Shown here: positions 18,920-27,591 of the stretch, in pieces
Layout of the letters: each line of letters begins with the position of its first letter
Position numbering within the stretch: the stretch's first letter is position 1
Assembly: GCA_031291755.1 (NCBI GenBank)
Contig: JARLIK010000002.1
Span: 62,001-126,000 of the forward strand
DNA length: 64,000 nucleotides
Source: Acidocella sp.
GTDB lineage: Bacteria > Pseudomonadota > Alphaproteobacteria > Acetobacterales > Acetobacteraceae
Direction: 5' to 3'
Notes under the pieces: model-generated
Databases searched by the model: none
Told to the model about the DNA's origin: nothing
What the model saw: only the letters and a program-made list of their open reading frames with translations
Translations under genes and position numbers: made by a program

Positions 18920-19605
18920 GGCGCACACCAGCAAAATCTGGCGATGATGCGGCGGAGATTTTGTTGGGGCACAAATTTGTCCAGCCGAAATTACTGACTG
19001 AGGCGCTTACGCATCGCTCGGCGGCGGGCGCCAAGGGGCATGGCTCGAACGAGCGGCTGGAATTTATCGGCGACCGGGTATTGGGGCTGATTGTTGCGGA
19101 GTGGCTGATTGAGCGTTTCCCTCAGGAGCGCGAAGGTGCGCTGGGGCCGCGTTTGGCGGCATTGGTATCGCGCCCTGCGCTGACGGTGATTGCAGAAACC
19201 CATGGGCTGGCCGCTTTGCTGGCGGTGGCACCTGGAGAATCCAAGCGCGGCGTACGCGAACGCTCCACTGTGCTGGCCGATGCACTGGAGGCGCTGATTG
19301 GGGCGCTTTATCTCGATGGTGGTCTGGCGGTGGCAAGGGACTTTATCCGCCGGGTGATGGCTGATGTGGTGGACCAGCAATTTGTGCCACCGAAGGACCC
19401 GAAAACCGCCCTGCAGGAATGGGCGCTGAAACGCGCTTTGGCTTTGCCGGCTTATGACGTTCTCGAACAAACGGGCCCATCCCACGCTCCTAGTTTTATC
19501 ATCAGGGTGACGGTGGGAGACGCCAGCGCCACCGGTGCGGCGGGCTCAAAACGTGCGGCCGAGCAGGAAGCTGCCACCGCCTTATTAGGAATTTTACCAC
19601 CATGA
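18916..19605 (+). CDS. rnc: Ribonuclease III
   Basis: Double-strand-specific endoribonuclease for rRNA and mRNA processing. It has 229 residues. The catalytic signature NERLEFIGDRVLGL is near 42-55, and ADALEALIGALYLDGG near 118-133 provides the second acidic metal-ligand set. The double-stranded RNA-binding domain occupies about 155-228 (DPKTALQEWAL ... GSKRAAEQEAATALL). The ATG at 18916 overlaps the lepB stop (ATGA), and its own stop overlaps the era ATG in the same way. Confidence 0.96.
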   Translation: MRRTPAKSGDDAAEILLGHKFVQPKLLTEALTHRSAAGAKGHGSNERLEFIGDRVLGLIVAEWLIERFPQEREGALGPRLAALVSRPALTVIAETHGLAALLAVAPGESKRGVRERSTVLADALEALIGALYLDGGLAVARDFIRRVMADVVDQQFVPPKDPKTALQEWALKRALALPAYDVLEQTGPSHAPSFIIRVTVGDASATGAAGSKRAAEQEAATALLGILPP

Positions 19606-20504
19606 ACGAGACCACGCGCTGCGGGTTTATCGCCATTATCGGCGCGCCCAACGCGGGCAAATCCACACTGCTAAACCGTCTAACGGGTGCCAAACTCTCG
19701 ATCGTGACGCCCAAAGCGCAAACCACGCGGGCGCGGGTGCTGGGCATCCTCATGCGTGGCACCGCGCAGGTTTTGCTGGTGGATACGCCAGGCATTTTCT
19801 TGCCCAAGCGCCGGCTGGACCGCGCCATGGTGGCCGCCGCTTGGGGTGGTGCGGATGAAGCGGACCATGCGCTGCTGATTGTGGATTCCAAATCGGGAAT
19901 GACCAAAGCGGTGCAGGATATCGCTGAACGACTGGGTTCCACCGGGCGGCGCATCAGTCTGGTGTTGAACAAAACCGATCTGGTGGAGCGTCCAAATCTG
20001 CTGCCGTTGGCAGAGGCTTTAGCAAAGCTGACAAATTTTGAGCAGGTATTCATGGTGAGTGCCGCCACCGGCGACGGTATTGAAGCACTACTTGATTTCT
20101 GCGCGGCTACCGTGCCCGTGGGGCCGTATTTGTACCCGGAAGACGACCTGACCGATTTGCCGGACCGCCTGCTGGCCGCTGAAATTGTGCGCGAGCAGGT
20201 ATTTTTGCAGACCCGCGATGAGGTGCCCTATGGCACCACGGTTGAGACCGAGAGTTTCGTTGAGCAGAAAGATGGCTCTGCTCGTATCGAGGCGATTATT
20301 TATGTGGCGCGGGCTGGCCATAAAGCGATTCTGATCGGTGCCGGTGGTGCGCGGATACGCGATATCGGCGCACGCGCCCGGCGGGAGTTGAGTGCCCTGC
20401 TGGAGCGCAATGTGCATCTGTTTTTGCGCGTCAAGGAACGCCCGGGCTGGGATGAGGAAGCTGCCCGCATCCGGGCTACGGGGTTGAATGATCCGAGTGT
20501 CTGA
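19602..20504 (+). CDS. era: GTPase Era
   Basis: Ribosome-associated GTPase that binds 16S rRNA during 30S maturation. It has 300 residues: G1 GAPNAGKS, G2 region QTTRARVLGI, G3 DTPG, G4 NKTD, and G5 SAATGDG. The C-terminal KH domain has the Era-type ILIGAGGARIRDIGARARRELSALL. The start overlaps rnc. RecO, often next in this cluster in other alphaproteobacteria, is absent here; the next gene, a membrane protein, overlaps the era end by 17 nt. Confidence 0.96.
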   Translation: MNETTRCGFIAIIGAPNAGKSTLLNRLTGAKLSIVTPKAQTTRARVLGILMRGTAQVLLVDTPGIFLPKRRLDRAMVAAAWGGADEADHALLIVDSKSGMTKAVQDIAERLGSTGRRISLVLNKTDLVERPNLLPLAEALAKLTNFEQVFMVSAATGDGIEALLDFCAATVPVGPYLYPEDDLTDLPDRLLAAEIVREQVFLQTRDEVPYGTTVETESFVEQKDGSARIEAIIYVARAGHKAILIGAGGARIRDIGARARRELSALLERNVHLFLRVKERPGWDEEAARIRATGLNDPSV

Positions 20505-22152
20505 CCGACTCTGGCGTTGGCATGCTGCGGCGCTGCTCATCTATGCAGCTTGCGCGGTTATTTACATCGATCACGGCCAGTCGCTGTTCGCGAAAATTTC
20601 GGGCTCAGGGTCTGACCCGTTCATTTTCATCTGGGATTTTGCCTGGTGGCCCTGGGCCATCGCGCATCATCAAAATTTGCTGCATACAAATTTGATGTGG
20701 CAGCCGCTGGGTGTTTATCTAGGCTGGATCACCTCGATCCCCCTGCTCGCAATTGTGGGCAGCCCGCTGACAATGCTTTTTGGCCCGGTATTCAGCTATA
20801 ATTTTTTCATCATCTGTGCGCCGGTATTGTCGGCCTGGGTGGCGTATTTTTTATGTTTAAAAATTACCCAAAGCCCGCTGGCGGCTTTGTTCGGTGGTTA
20901 TCTGTTCGGCTTTTCCACCTATGAAATGGCGCAGGAAACTGCGGCATTGAATTTGAATTTTACCGCCTTTGTTCCGGCCTTGCTGCTGGTCATTATTATG
21001 CGTCAGCGCGATGAGCTGACCCGCTGGCAGGTAGCGCTGCTGGCGGGTCTGATTCTGGCGGCGCAGTTTTTCATTTCTATCGAGATATTTGCGCTGGTGT
21101 TTGTATTCGGCGCCGTCGTATGGCTGTTTGCCATGCTGTATTTAGCACATGAGCGAGCCAAATTACGGCGCCTGGTTGTTGATGCATTTGCCTCAGCACC
21201 TTTAACAATCGTTCTGGTCGCGCCGTTTTTGGTGTCTATGCTGGATCATTTTTCCTATGTGCATTTGCCAGACGTGTGGCCGTATTATTTCACCATCGAT
21301 TTTCTGAATATTTTCCTGCCCGGCCATATTAATCTCATCGGTGGTTCCTGGTTTCATTGGTTGTCAAAACATTATTTCGATGATTTTCAGGAGCAGGATG
21401 GCTATATCGGCATCCCTCTCTTAATAATTCTATATATGTTTTTCCGAAAAAATACTGCGATCGGCATGCCGCGTTTTCTGTTGGTGACACTCATAGCTCT
21501 GATCTTGTTTAGCTTCGGACCTCAACTATGGTTTGGCGGTGTTTATACCAAACTTGGCTTGCCTTGGGCGCTGATCATGAAGTTGCCGTTGCTGTCATCG
21601 GCCCTGCCATGCCGGTTTTTCCTGTTTGTATCGTTGCTAGTGGCGGTGATTGCGGCACTTTGGGTGGCGCAAACGCTGCGTACAGGCCGGCGAAATTTTG
21701 CGATCATCATGGGGCTGTTAGCGTGCGTCGCGCTCCTGCCAAGCTATCATGGCTGGATGAACATTCCGGACGCGAAGTTTTTTGCGCCAGGCCGGGTGAC
21801 ATCCGTGCTGGGGCCCGAGACGCAAATTCTTATCATACCATCAGGCATCAATGGCCCGTCATCCTATTGGCAAGCCGAGAGTGATTTTTCGTTTCATCAA
21901 ACCGGCGGGTATCTTGGTTTCGCCCCCGCGCCGATGCAGCCCTACCAGGCGGTGCAGGATTTTTATCTGCTGGGAATGAACACAGATCATCTGAATGCAT
22001 TAAAATTATATTGCTGGAAAACCAGAACGCAATATATTGTCATTGGACCTGGAACACCGCCGGAAGTTTCGGTTGGGTTGGCTGGGCTGGACTGGCCGAT
22101 GCGGAAAATTGATGACGTAACGATCATTACCGTTCCACCGCAACAGAGTTGA
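20488..22152 (+). CDS. Polytopic membrane protein, GT-C glycosyltransferase-like
   Basis: A 554-residue protein with about 10-12 membrane segments and a C-terminal soluble portion (about 430-554). The first periplasmic loop (SGSGSDPFIFIWDFAWWPWA and ..NLMWQPLGVYLGW) has the aromatic/acidic character of GT-C transferases that use polyprenyl-phosphate sugars. The exact family is not clear to me. It begins 17 nt inside era and is followed 13 nt later by a GT2 of the polyprenyl-phosphate glycosyltransferase type and then a methyltransferase. This suggests a three-gene module that makes a lipid-linked sugar and transfers it outside. Confidence 0.75.
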   Translation: MIRVSDRLWRWHAAALLIYAACAVIYIDHGQSLFAKISGSGSDPFIFIWDFAWWPWAIAHHQNLLHTNLMWQPLGVYLGWITSIPLLAIVGSPLTMLFGPVFSYNFFIICAPVLSAWVAYFLCLKITQSPLAALFGGYLFGFSTYEMAQETAALNLNFTAFVPALLLVIIMRQRDELTRWQVALLAGLILAAQFFISIEIFALVFVFGAVVWLFAMLYLAHERAKLRRLVVDAFASAPLTIVLVAPFLVSMLDHFSYVHLPDVWPYYFTIDFLNIFLPGHINLIGGSWFHWLSKHYFDDFQEQDGYIGIPLLIILYMFFRKNTAIGMPRFLLVTLIALILFSFGPQLWFGGVYTKLGLPWALIMKLPLLSSALPCRFFLFVSLLVAVIAALWVAQTLRTGRRNFAIIMGLLACVALLPSYHGWMNIPDAKFFAPGRVTSVLGPETQILIIPSGINGPSSYWQAESDFSFHQTGGYLGFAPAPMQPYQAVQDFYLLGMNTDHLNALKLYCWKTRTQYIVIGPGTPPEVSVGLAGLDWPMRKIDDVTIITVPPQQS

Positions 22153-22165
22153 AGGGCAGGGTAGC

Positions 22166-23116
22166 GTGAACGCCGTTTCATTGGTTTCCATTGTCGTCCC
22201 ATTCTTCAATGAAGAGTCAGGCACCCTAACGTTTCATCAATCATTATGCACGAGCCTGGACTTGGTTCCTGATGTCGCCTGGGAAATTTTATGTGTCGAT
22301 GACGGCAGCGCTGATGGTACGCTGGCGGAATTGCTGGCGCTGACAGTCAAGGACTCTCGGGTAAAAATCATCGAACTCTCACGCAACTTCGGCAAGGAAG
22401 CAGCGCTCACGGCCGGTCTCGATGCCGCACAAGGCGATGCGGTAATTCCGATTGATGCTGATTTGCAGGACCCGCCGGATTTGATCCCGCTGATGATCGA
22501 GGCGTGGCGCGCCGGGGCTGAGGTGGTGCAGGCAAGGCGGATTGATCGCTCGCACGATAGCATGTTGAAGCGCCAGACCGCCGCCTGGTTCTACCGGTTG
22601 CATAACCGGCTTTCGAAGACCAAAATTCCCGAAAACGTTGGTGATTTCAGGCTGATGGACCGGCTGGTCGTGGACGCGCTCAAGCAATTACCAGAGCGTC
22701 AGCGCTTCATGAAAGGCCTGTTTGCCTGGGTCGGCTTTAAAACCGTGACGATCGATTATGCGCGCGCTGAGCGTTCCCGCGGGGCTTCCAAATTCTCCGG
22801 CTTGAATTTGTGGAATTTCGCGCTTGAGGGTTTTACCAGCTTCAGCACGGCACCGTTGAAAGTGTGGACCTACCTTGGCGCCATCTCGGCGTGCCTTACT
22901 TTATTTTATGCCCTATTCATCATTCTCCACACTTTGTTCACCGGCATCGAAGTTCCCGGCTACGCCTCGCTGCTGGTGGCGGTGCTGTTTTTTGGCAGCG
23001 TGCAGCTGATCAGCATTGGTCTTTTGGGCGAATATATTGGCCGCATCTATATCGAAACCAAACAGCGGCCATCGTATATTATCCGGAAAATTCACGACGG
23101 CTCGGATGGAGCATGA
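22166..23116 (+). CDS. Family 2 glycosyltransferase, polyprenyl-phosphate sugar synthase type
   Basis: A 316-residue GT2 of the DPM1/GtrB/ArnC type, transferring a sugar from a nucleotide donor to a polyprenyl phosphate on the cytoplasmic face. The catalytic domain has VSIVVPFFNEESG, CVDDGSADGT, and IDADLQDPPDLIPLM (DxD-type metal site). Two C-terminal membrane segments (about 233-255 and 267-290) end with the usual GEYIGRIYIETKQRPSYI. It starts with GTG at 22166. The methyltransferase start overlaps its end by 11 nt, indicating translational coupling. Confidence 0.9.
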   Translation: MNAVSLVSIVVPFFNEESGTLTFHQSLCTSLDLVPDVAWEILCVDDGSADGTLAELLALTVKDSRVKIIELSRNFGKEAALTAGLDAAQGDAVIPIDADLQDPPDLIPLMIEAWRAGAEVVQARRIDRSHDSMLKRQTAAWFYRLHNRLSKTKIPENVGDFRLMDRLVVDALKQLPERQRFMKGLFAWVGFKTVTIDYARAERSRGASKFSGLNLWNFALEGFTSFSTAPLKVWTYLGAISACLTLFYALFIILHTLFTGIEVPGYASLLVAVLFFGSVQLISIGLLGEYIGRIYIETKQRPSYIIRKIHDGSDGA

Positions 23117-23849
23117 AGCCTATCTCGATATGGCGGCCTCTGAGGAGCGTCATTGGTGGTTCCGCGGGCGGCGGCAAATTCTTGATCAAGTCATCGGTGG
23201 CTTGAATTTACCAGCGGGTGCCAGGATTTTGGAACTCGGCTCCGGCACCGGCGGTAATCTGGCGATGCTATCAAGTTATGGCGTTGTTACCGCCGTTGAA
23301 ATGGATGAGACCGCGCGCGCCCTGGCAGCGGCAAAAGCCGGCGGCGCAGATTATATTTTTGCTGGAACACTGCCGGATCGGCTTCCTGCATTTGCCGAAC
23401 CGTTCGATTTAATCTGCATGTTCGATGTGCTGGAGCATATTGAAGATGATGAAGCCACTTTGAAAATTGTCCTTAGCCATCTGGCCCCTGGTGGGCGCGC
23501 GGTCATCACGGTGCCGGCGTTCGCGCGATTGTGGGGGCCGCATGATGCCGCCCTGCATCATAAACGCCGCTATGAAAAATCTGAATTGCAGCAAAAATTG
23601 CTGGCAGCCGGTTTTTCCATCACGCAGCTTACTTACACGAACATGCTGCTGTTTCCGGCGGCTTTAGCAGCCCGGCTGCTCGATAAACTGTGCCGTCCTG
23701 GTAAGGCGGCTGGTACTTCCATACCGCCCGTGTGGTTGAATGAGGTATTCGCCAGCCTGTTCGGCTCGGAAAGGCATCTGATCCAGCACGTGAATCTCCC
23801 TTTTGGGCTATCTCTGCTTGCCGTCATTCAGGCCGCTGCGATACGCTGA
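23106..23849 (+). CDS. Class I SAM-dependent methyltransferase
   Basis: A 247-residue methyltransferase. Motif I is ILELGSGTGGNLAML, the acidic loop VEMDETARALA follows, and FDLICMFDVLEHIEDD is motif IV. The N-terminus EERHWWFRGRRQIL is common in methyltransferases encoded beside glycan-assembly genes. The C-terminal half has a hydrophobic stretch (NMLLFPAALAARLLDKL) that may touch the membrane. The ATG at 23106 lies inside the GT2 end. The substrate could be the lipid-linked sugar made by the two upstream genes; this is inferred from context only. Confidence 0.87.
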   Translation: MEHEAYLDMAASEERHWWFRGRRQILDQVIGGLNLPAGARILELGSGTGGNLAMLSSYGVVTAVEMDETARALAAAKAGGADYIFAGTLPDRLPAFAEPFDLICMFDVLEHIEDDEATLKIVLSHLAPGGRAVITVPAFARLWGPHDAALHHKRRYEKSELQQKLLAAGFSITQLTYTNMLLFPAALAARLLDKLCRPGKAAGTSIPPVWLNEVFASLFGSERHLIQHVNLPFGLSLLAVIQAAAIR

Positions 23850-23921
23850 TCCAACCGGCACTTGGCCGCCAAGCTATTTCGCTTTACCATCAGGCGGATA
23901 GTAAGGTGATGGGTTGTCTTC

Positions 23922-24758
23922 ATGCGGGTTAGTATCATTCAGATGTCGCCCACCGCCGACAAGGCGGCGAATATCGCGCAGGCGCGCTCGTTGATTGAGC
24001 GTGCGGTGGAAGCTGACCGGCCGGATCTGGTGGCTTTGCCCGAAATGTGGACATGCCTGGGTGGCACGCGCGCTGAGAAATTCGCCGCCGCCGAGACTTT
24101 GCCGGTGGCGGGATCGAACGCACCGGGTGGGGCGGCCTATGAAGCGCTGCGTGATTTGGCGCGGTTGCATAAAATTACCCTGCATGGCGGCTCCATTGGC
24201 GAGTTGGATGGCGAACAGCTTTATAATACCAGTCTGCTGTTCGGGCCGGATGGCAATGAAATGGCGCGTTACCGCAAAATCCATCTGTTCGATATCACCA
24301 CCCCTGACGGCCAAGGCTACAAGGAAAGTGCTACCTACGGTGCCGGCAATAAAATCGTGGTCGCCGATGTGGCCGGATTCAAAGTAGGTCTGGCGATATG
24401 TTATGATTTGCGCTTCGCCGAATTATTCCTGGCGCTACGCCAGCAGGGTGCCGAGTTGATTATCCTCCCGGCGGCATTTACCTTGCAAACCGGCAAGGAC
24501 CATTGGGAGGTTTTGTTGCGGGCCCGCGCTATTGAAACCCAATGCTGGATCGCTGCCCCTGCCTGCACCGGGCCGCACCAGGAAGCCTCTGGTGAGGTTC
24601 GCTACACCTATGGTCATTCCCTCGTCGCTGACCCGTGGGGGCACATCGTCGCCAAAGCCTCCGATGGTCTAGGCTGGGCCTCCGCCGCCATCGACAAGGT
24701 TCTTATGGAGCGTGTGCGCGCTGACATGCCGGTTATTCAGCATCGGAAATTAGCGTGA
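23922..24758 (+). CDS. Nitrilase-superfamily amidase (Nit1/deaminated-glutathione amidase type)
   Basis: A 278-residue carbon-nitrogen hydrolase with the Glu-Lys-Cys triad: E41 (LPEMWT), K119 (RKIHLFDI) and C160 ([10 protein letters not shown]). Spacing and the strings [23 protein letters not shown] and [20 protein letters not shown] fit the Nit1/YbeM branch, which hydrolyses deaminated glutathione or omega-amides. The exact substrate is inferred. The ATG at 23922 begins the fold directly. Its stop overlaps the nadK GTG, so it forms an operon with nadK and gpt. Confidence 0.9.
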   Translation: MRVSIIQMSPTADKAANIAQARSLIERAVEADRPDLVALPEMWTCLGGTRAEKFAAAETLPVAGSNAPGGAAYEALRDLARLHKITLHGGSIGELDGEQLYNTSLLFGPDGNEMARYRKIHLFDITTPDGQGYKESATYGAGNKIVVADVAGFKVGLAICYDLRFAELFLALRQQGAELIILPAAFTLQTGKDHWEVLLRARAIETQCWIAAPACTGPHQEASGEVRYTYGHSLVADPWGHIVAKASDGLGWASAAIDKVLMERVRADMPVIQHRKLA

Positions 24759-25516
24759 CAAGCGTTGCCTTCGTCGCTGCGCAAACTGAAATTGCCATCG
24801 CCGCCCGCCACCGGCTCACCAGCATGTATGGCGACACCACGCCGGAGTCCTCCGATATCATCGTGGCCCTCGGTGGCGATGGGTTGATGCTGGAATGCCT
24901 GCACCGGGTGCTGGGCACCAACAAACCAGTGTATGGCATGAACTGCGGCTCGGTCGGCTTTATGATGAATGAATTCTCTGAGATGAATTTGTGGGACCGC
25001 CTGGCCCGCGCCCAGGCCAGTATTCTGCATCCGCTGCGGATGCATGCGATCACCGCCTCCGGTGTGGTGGAGGAAGCTCTGGCGTTAAATGAGGTGAGCT
25101 TGCTGCGGCAACTCCGCCAGGCTGCGAAAATCCGTATTACAGTGGACCAGCGCGAACGTCTGGCGGAATTGATTTGCGACGGCGTGCTGATTTCAACCCC
25201 GGCCGGTTCCACCGCGTATAATCTCTCGGCGCACGGTCCGATCATTCCGCTCTCGGCCAATTTGCTGCCGCTGACACCCATTTCGGCGTTTCGCCCGCGC
25301 CGCTGGCGTGGCGCGTTACTGCCCTCAACGGTGGAGGTGCTGTTTGAAATTCTCGAATCCGACAAGCGCCCGGTGGCAGCGGTGGCGGATTTTACCGAAG
25401 TACGTAATGTGGTCTCAGTGGCGGTCAGTGAGGACCGCAGCATTAGTGCCACAGTGTTATTCGACCCCGATCGCGCTCTCTCCGAGCGCATCATTACGGA
25501 ACAATTTACGGTTTAA
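24755..25516 (+). CDS. nadK: NAD kinase
   Basis: Phosphorylates NAD+ to NADP+. It has 253 residues, the compact form found in alphaproteobacteria. Hallmarks are [18 protein letters not shown] (GGDG), [24 protein letters not shown] (NE motif), and [24 protein letters not shown]. It starts with GTG at 24755, overlapping the amidase stop, and abuts gpt with no gap. A second NAD-related locus (nadQ-nadABC) lies 19 kb downstream, with no visible link in regulation. Confidence 0.94.
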   Translation: MTSVAFVAAQTEIAIAARHRLTSMYGDTTPESSDIIVALGGDGLMLECLHRVLGTNKPVYGMNCGSVGFMMNEFSEMNLWDRLARAQASILHPLRMHAITASGVVEEALALNEVSLLRQLRQAAKIRITVDQRERLAELICDGVLISTPAGSTAYNLSAHGPIIPLSANLLPLTPISAFRPRRWRGALLPSTVEVLFEILESDKRPVAAVADFTEVRNVVSVAVSEDRSISATVLFDPDRALSERIITEQFTV

Positions 25517-25993
25517 ATGGCTCAACATTATTACATCGTTACCTGGGATCAACTGCACCGCGACGCCAAGGCGCTGGCTTGGCGCTTGCACGAAAAGGGT
25601 CCTTGGATCGGCATTGTGGCAATCACCCGCGGCGGGTTGATCCCTGCCGCCATCATCGCCCGCGAGCTAGAATGCCGGCTGGTTGAGAGCGTCTCAATCA
25701 CCACCTATGACGATGAAAATCTCGGCCAGGCGCAAGTCACCAAATATCCCGCCGCCGCTGGTGACGGCACCGGGTTTTTAATCATCGATGATCTGGTCGA
25801 CACCGGCACCACCGCGAAACTGGTGCGTGGTCTTTTGCCCAAAGCGCATTTTGCCACCGTTTATGCCAAGCCGGCTGGTAAGCCGGTGGTGGATACCTTC
25901 ATCACTGAGGTTAGTCAGGACACTTGGATATTGTTTCCATGGGACACCGAACCGCAGTTCATCGCGCCTTTGGCGCGTGGAAAGAAGCAATAG
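25517..25993 (+). CDS. gpt: Xanthine-guanine phosphoribosyltransferase
   Basis: Purine salvage: converts guanine or xanthine plus PRPP to the nucleotide. It has 158 residues. The N-terminal [20 protein letters not shown] and the PRPP loop [18 protein letters not shown] are typical of the E. coli Gpt type, as is the end [11 protein letters not shown]. The ATG directly follows the nadK TAA. The last codons (PLARGKKQ and the stop) lie inside a 27-nt tandem duplication whose second copy continues past the stop. Confidence 0.92.
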   Translation: MAQHYYIVTWDQLHRDAKALAWRLHEKGPWIGIVAITRGGLIPAAIIARELECRLVESVSITTYDDENLGQAQVTKYPAAAGDGTGFLIIDDLVDTGTTAKLVRGLLPKAHFATVYAKPAGKPVVDTFITEVSQDTWILFPWDTEPQFIAPLARGKKQ

Positions 25994-26020
25994 CCTTTGG
26001 CGCGTGGAAAGAAGTCATTG
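25967..26020 (+). repeat. 27-nt tandem duplication across the gpt stop codon
   Basis: CCTTTGGCGCGTGGAAAGAAG occurs at 25967-25987 and again at 25994-26014, a period of 27 nt. The first copy includes the gpt stop; the second follows it with a diverging 3' end. It looks like a small slippage duplication and has no obvious role. Confidence 0.85.
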
Positions 26021-26048
26021 CCTCTCACCTGTACCGCTAAATAACGCT

Positions 26049-27251
26049 TCAGCTCCCCATCGCGACCCGCATGAAGCGGGCCTTCAGCCGTGGCATGCGC
26101 TCGACGGCAGCCAGACCCAGATCACGTGCCAGCCTGATGGCCGGGTTATTGGTCGAAAATAAGCGGTCCAGCGTGTCGGTCGCCGCCAGCATCGCCATGT
26201 TGGCCGGCCGGCGAACGGCCTGATAACGCGCCAGCAGCGCCGGTTCACCAGGGTCAGCGCCCGGACCAGCCGCTTTGAGCAAATCCGTAAAGGCCAGCGC
26301 ATCGCGTAGCCCCAGGTTCAGGCCCTGACCGGAAATCGGGTGGACGCCATGCGCGGCATCGCCCATCAGCGCCAGCCGTGTGCCCGTATAGCGGGCGGCA
26401 TACATGGCCGAGAGCGGGTAGGTCCAGCGCTTGCCGACGATCTCGATTTTACCCAGTTGCGGGCCGAGGCGGCGGGCAACCTCGTAGTGGAAACGTTCCG
26501 GCTCCAACTCGTGCAGACGCGCGGCGACGGCGGCTTTGTCCGTAAAGACGATGGCGGAGAGATTCTCGTGCTCCGGTGTCGGGCTCATTGGCAACTGTGC
26601 AAACGGGCCGCCGGGGAGAAAATGCTCCAGCGCCAAACCATGATGCGGTTTCTCATGTGCAATGGCGCAAAGTACGGCAGATTGGTGATACGGAATGCGG
26701 GTGACCGGAATGCCAGCCTTGGCGCGAACCTGGCTGTTGCGGCCATCGGCAGCCACCACCAGTTTTGCGGTGAAAGCCGGGCCATTTACAATCTGGACCG
26801 TTGCGGCATCGGCTTTACGCGAGACCGAGGCTTCGGCGGGCGCAAACAAGGTGATGTTGGGGATTTCGTTGAGGCGCCGGTTGATGGCGATGCGCAGTGC
26901 CCGGGCTTCGATGATCCAGCCAAACGGTTCATCGCCCACGGCTGAATGGTCAAAATGCAGTTTCAGAGGCGATGGCGGCCGGCCGGGTTTGCCATCGGTT
27001 ACCCGGATATCGAGGATCGGGCAGGGGGCGAAAGGCAATTCGTCCCAAAGTCCGGCTTCGTCCAGCAACCGCTTGCAACCATAGGCGATGGCGTAGGCGC
27101 GGCCGTCAAAATCCGGGTGTTCCATGGGCGGTAAAGCGGCCTTGTCGACCAAGGCGATGTGTAAACCAGAGGCGGCCAGGGCACAGGCCAAGGCACCGCC
27201 CACCGGTCCGGCACCGATAATCGCTACATCATAGGCTGAAGCTGTTTTCAT
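26049..27251 (-). CDS. UbiH/UbiF/Coq6-family FAD monooxygenase
   Basis: Flavin hydroxylase of the ubiquinone-biosynthesis family, 400 residues. The N-terminal dinucleotide fold is VAIIGAGPVGGALACALAASG (GxGxxG at 13-18). The middle DG motif is LVVAADGRNSQVRAKAGI. The FAD-ribityl motif is ALMGDAAHGVHPISGQGLNLGLRDA. It most likely hydroxylates the ubiquinone ring, but the ring position cannot be assigned by sequence (UbiH, UbiF, UbiI and UbiL are close paralogues). I chose the ATG at 27251 (MKTASAYDVAIIG); alternative starts lie upstream. It converges on gpt. Confidence 0.9.
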   Translation of the reverse strand: MKTASAYDVAIIGAGPVGGALACALAASGLHIALVDKAALPPMEHPDFDGRAYAIAYGCKRLLDEAGLWDELPFAPCPILDIRVTDGKPGRPPSPLKLHFDHSAVGDEPFGWIIEARALRIAINRRLNEIPNITLFAPAEASVSRKADAATVQIVNGPAFTAKLVVAADGRNSQVRAKAGIPVTRIPYHQSAVLCAIAHEKPHHGLALEHFLPGGPFAQLPMSPTPEHENLSAIVFTDKAAVAARLHELEPERFHYEVARRLGPQLGKIEIVGKRWTYPLSAMYAARYTGTRLALMGDAAHGVHPISGQGLNLGLRDALAFTDLLKAAGPGADPGEPALLARYQAVRRPANMAMLAATDTLDRLFSTNNPAIRLARDLGLAAVERMPRLKARFMRVAMGS

Positions 27252-27591
27252 GGCGGTAACTTGGCAGGAGTTGAGACGAGCGCAAGCCATGCAGACGTTA
27301 AAATCCCAGGTTTCCTTTTAAGAATAATTAAATATCTTTACGAAATTACCCTACCGGCTTGTTTTGTAATGAATTCCCCCAATTTCTATTTGCTTAAATT
27401 CTAAGCATTTTCCCGCCCGCCAAATAAGCATGGTCGTTTTGATGACATCTGGTTAACCCCTGCGACTCGCTCACCGGGGGTTTTCACGAATTTGGCATAA
27501 AAGGTGCAAGACAGGTTGTGGGGCAAGGCGGCTAAATTCGCGCTTGCGTCTTTGTGCAACACACAGCTGGGAACAGTGGAGACGTGATAAT
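27252..27591. other. 340-nt AT-rich intergenic region between the Ubi-type gene and amtB
   Basis: This divergent region holds the sigma-54-type promoter and leader of amtB. Upstream of it, about 27300-27420 is visibly AT-rich and could carry activator sites, but I could not recognise a clear NtrC dyad. A weak stem (AACCCC at about 27453, GGGGGTT at about 27475) lies in the middle. I see no small gene or RNA here. Confidence 0.5.
27493..27508 (+). promoter_or_regulatory. Sigma-54 (RpoN) promoter of amtB
   Basis: TGGCATAAAAGGTGCA matches the -24/-12 consensus TGGCAC(N5)TTGCW, with GG at 27494-27495 and GC at 27506-27507 in the exact 10-nt spacing. Transcription would begin near 27519, giving a leader of about 70 nt to the amtB ATG at 27592. 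Sigma-54/NtrC control is established for ammonium-transporter genes in many proteobacteria. Confidence 0.8.

Noticed and set aside
27452-27481. AACCCC...GGGGGTT stem upstream of amtB as a terminator
   Set aside because: Six pairs with a long loop, in a divergent promoter region where no transcript needs to end. Kept only as a note in the intergenic entry.
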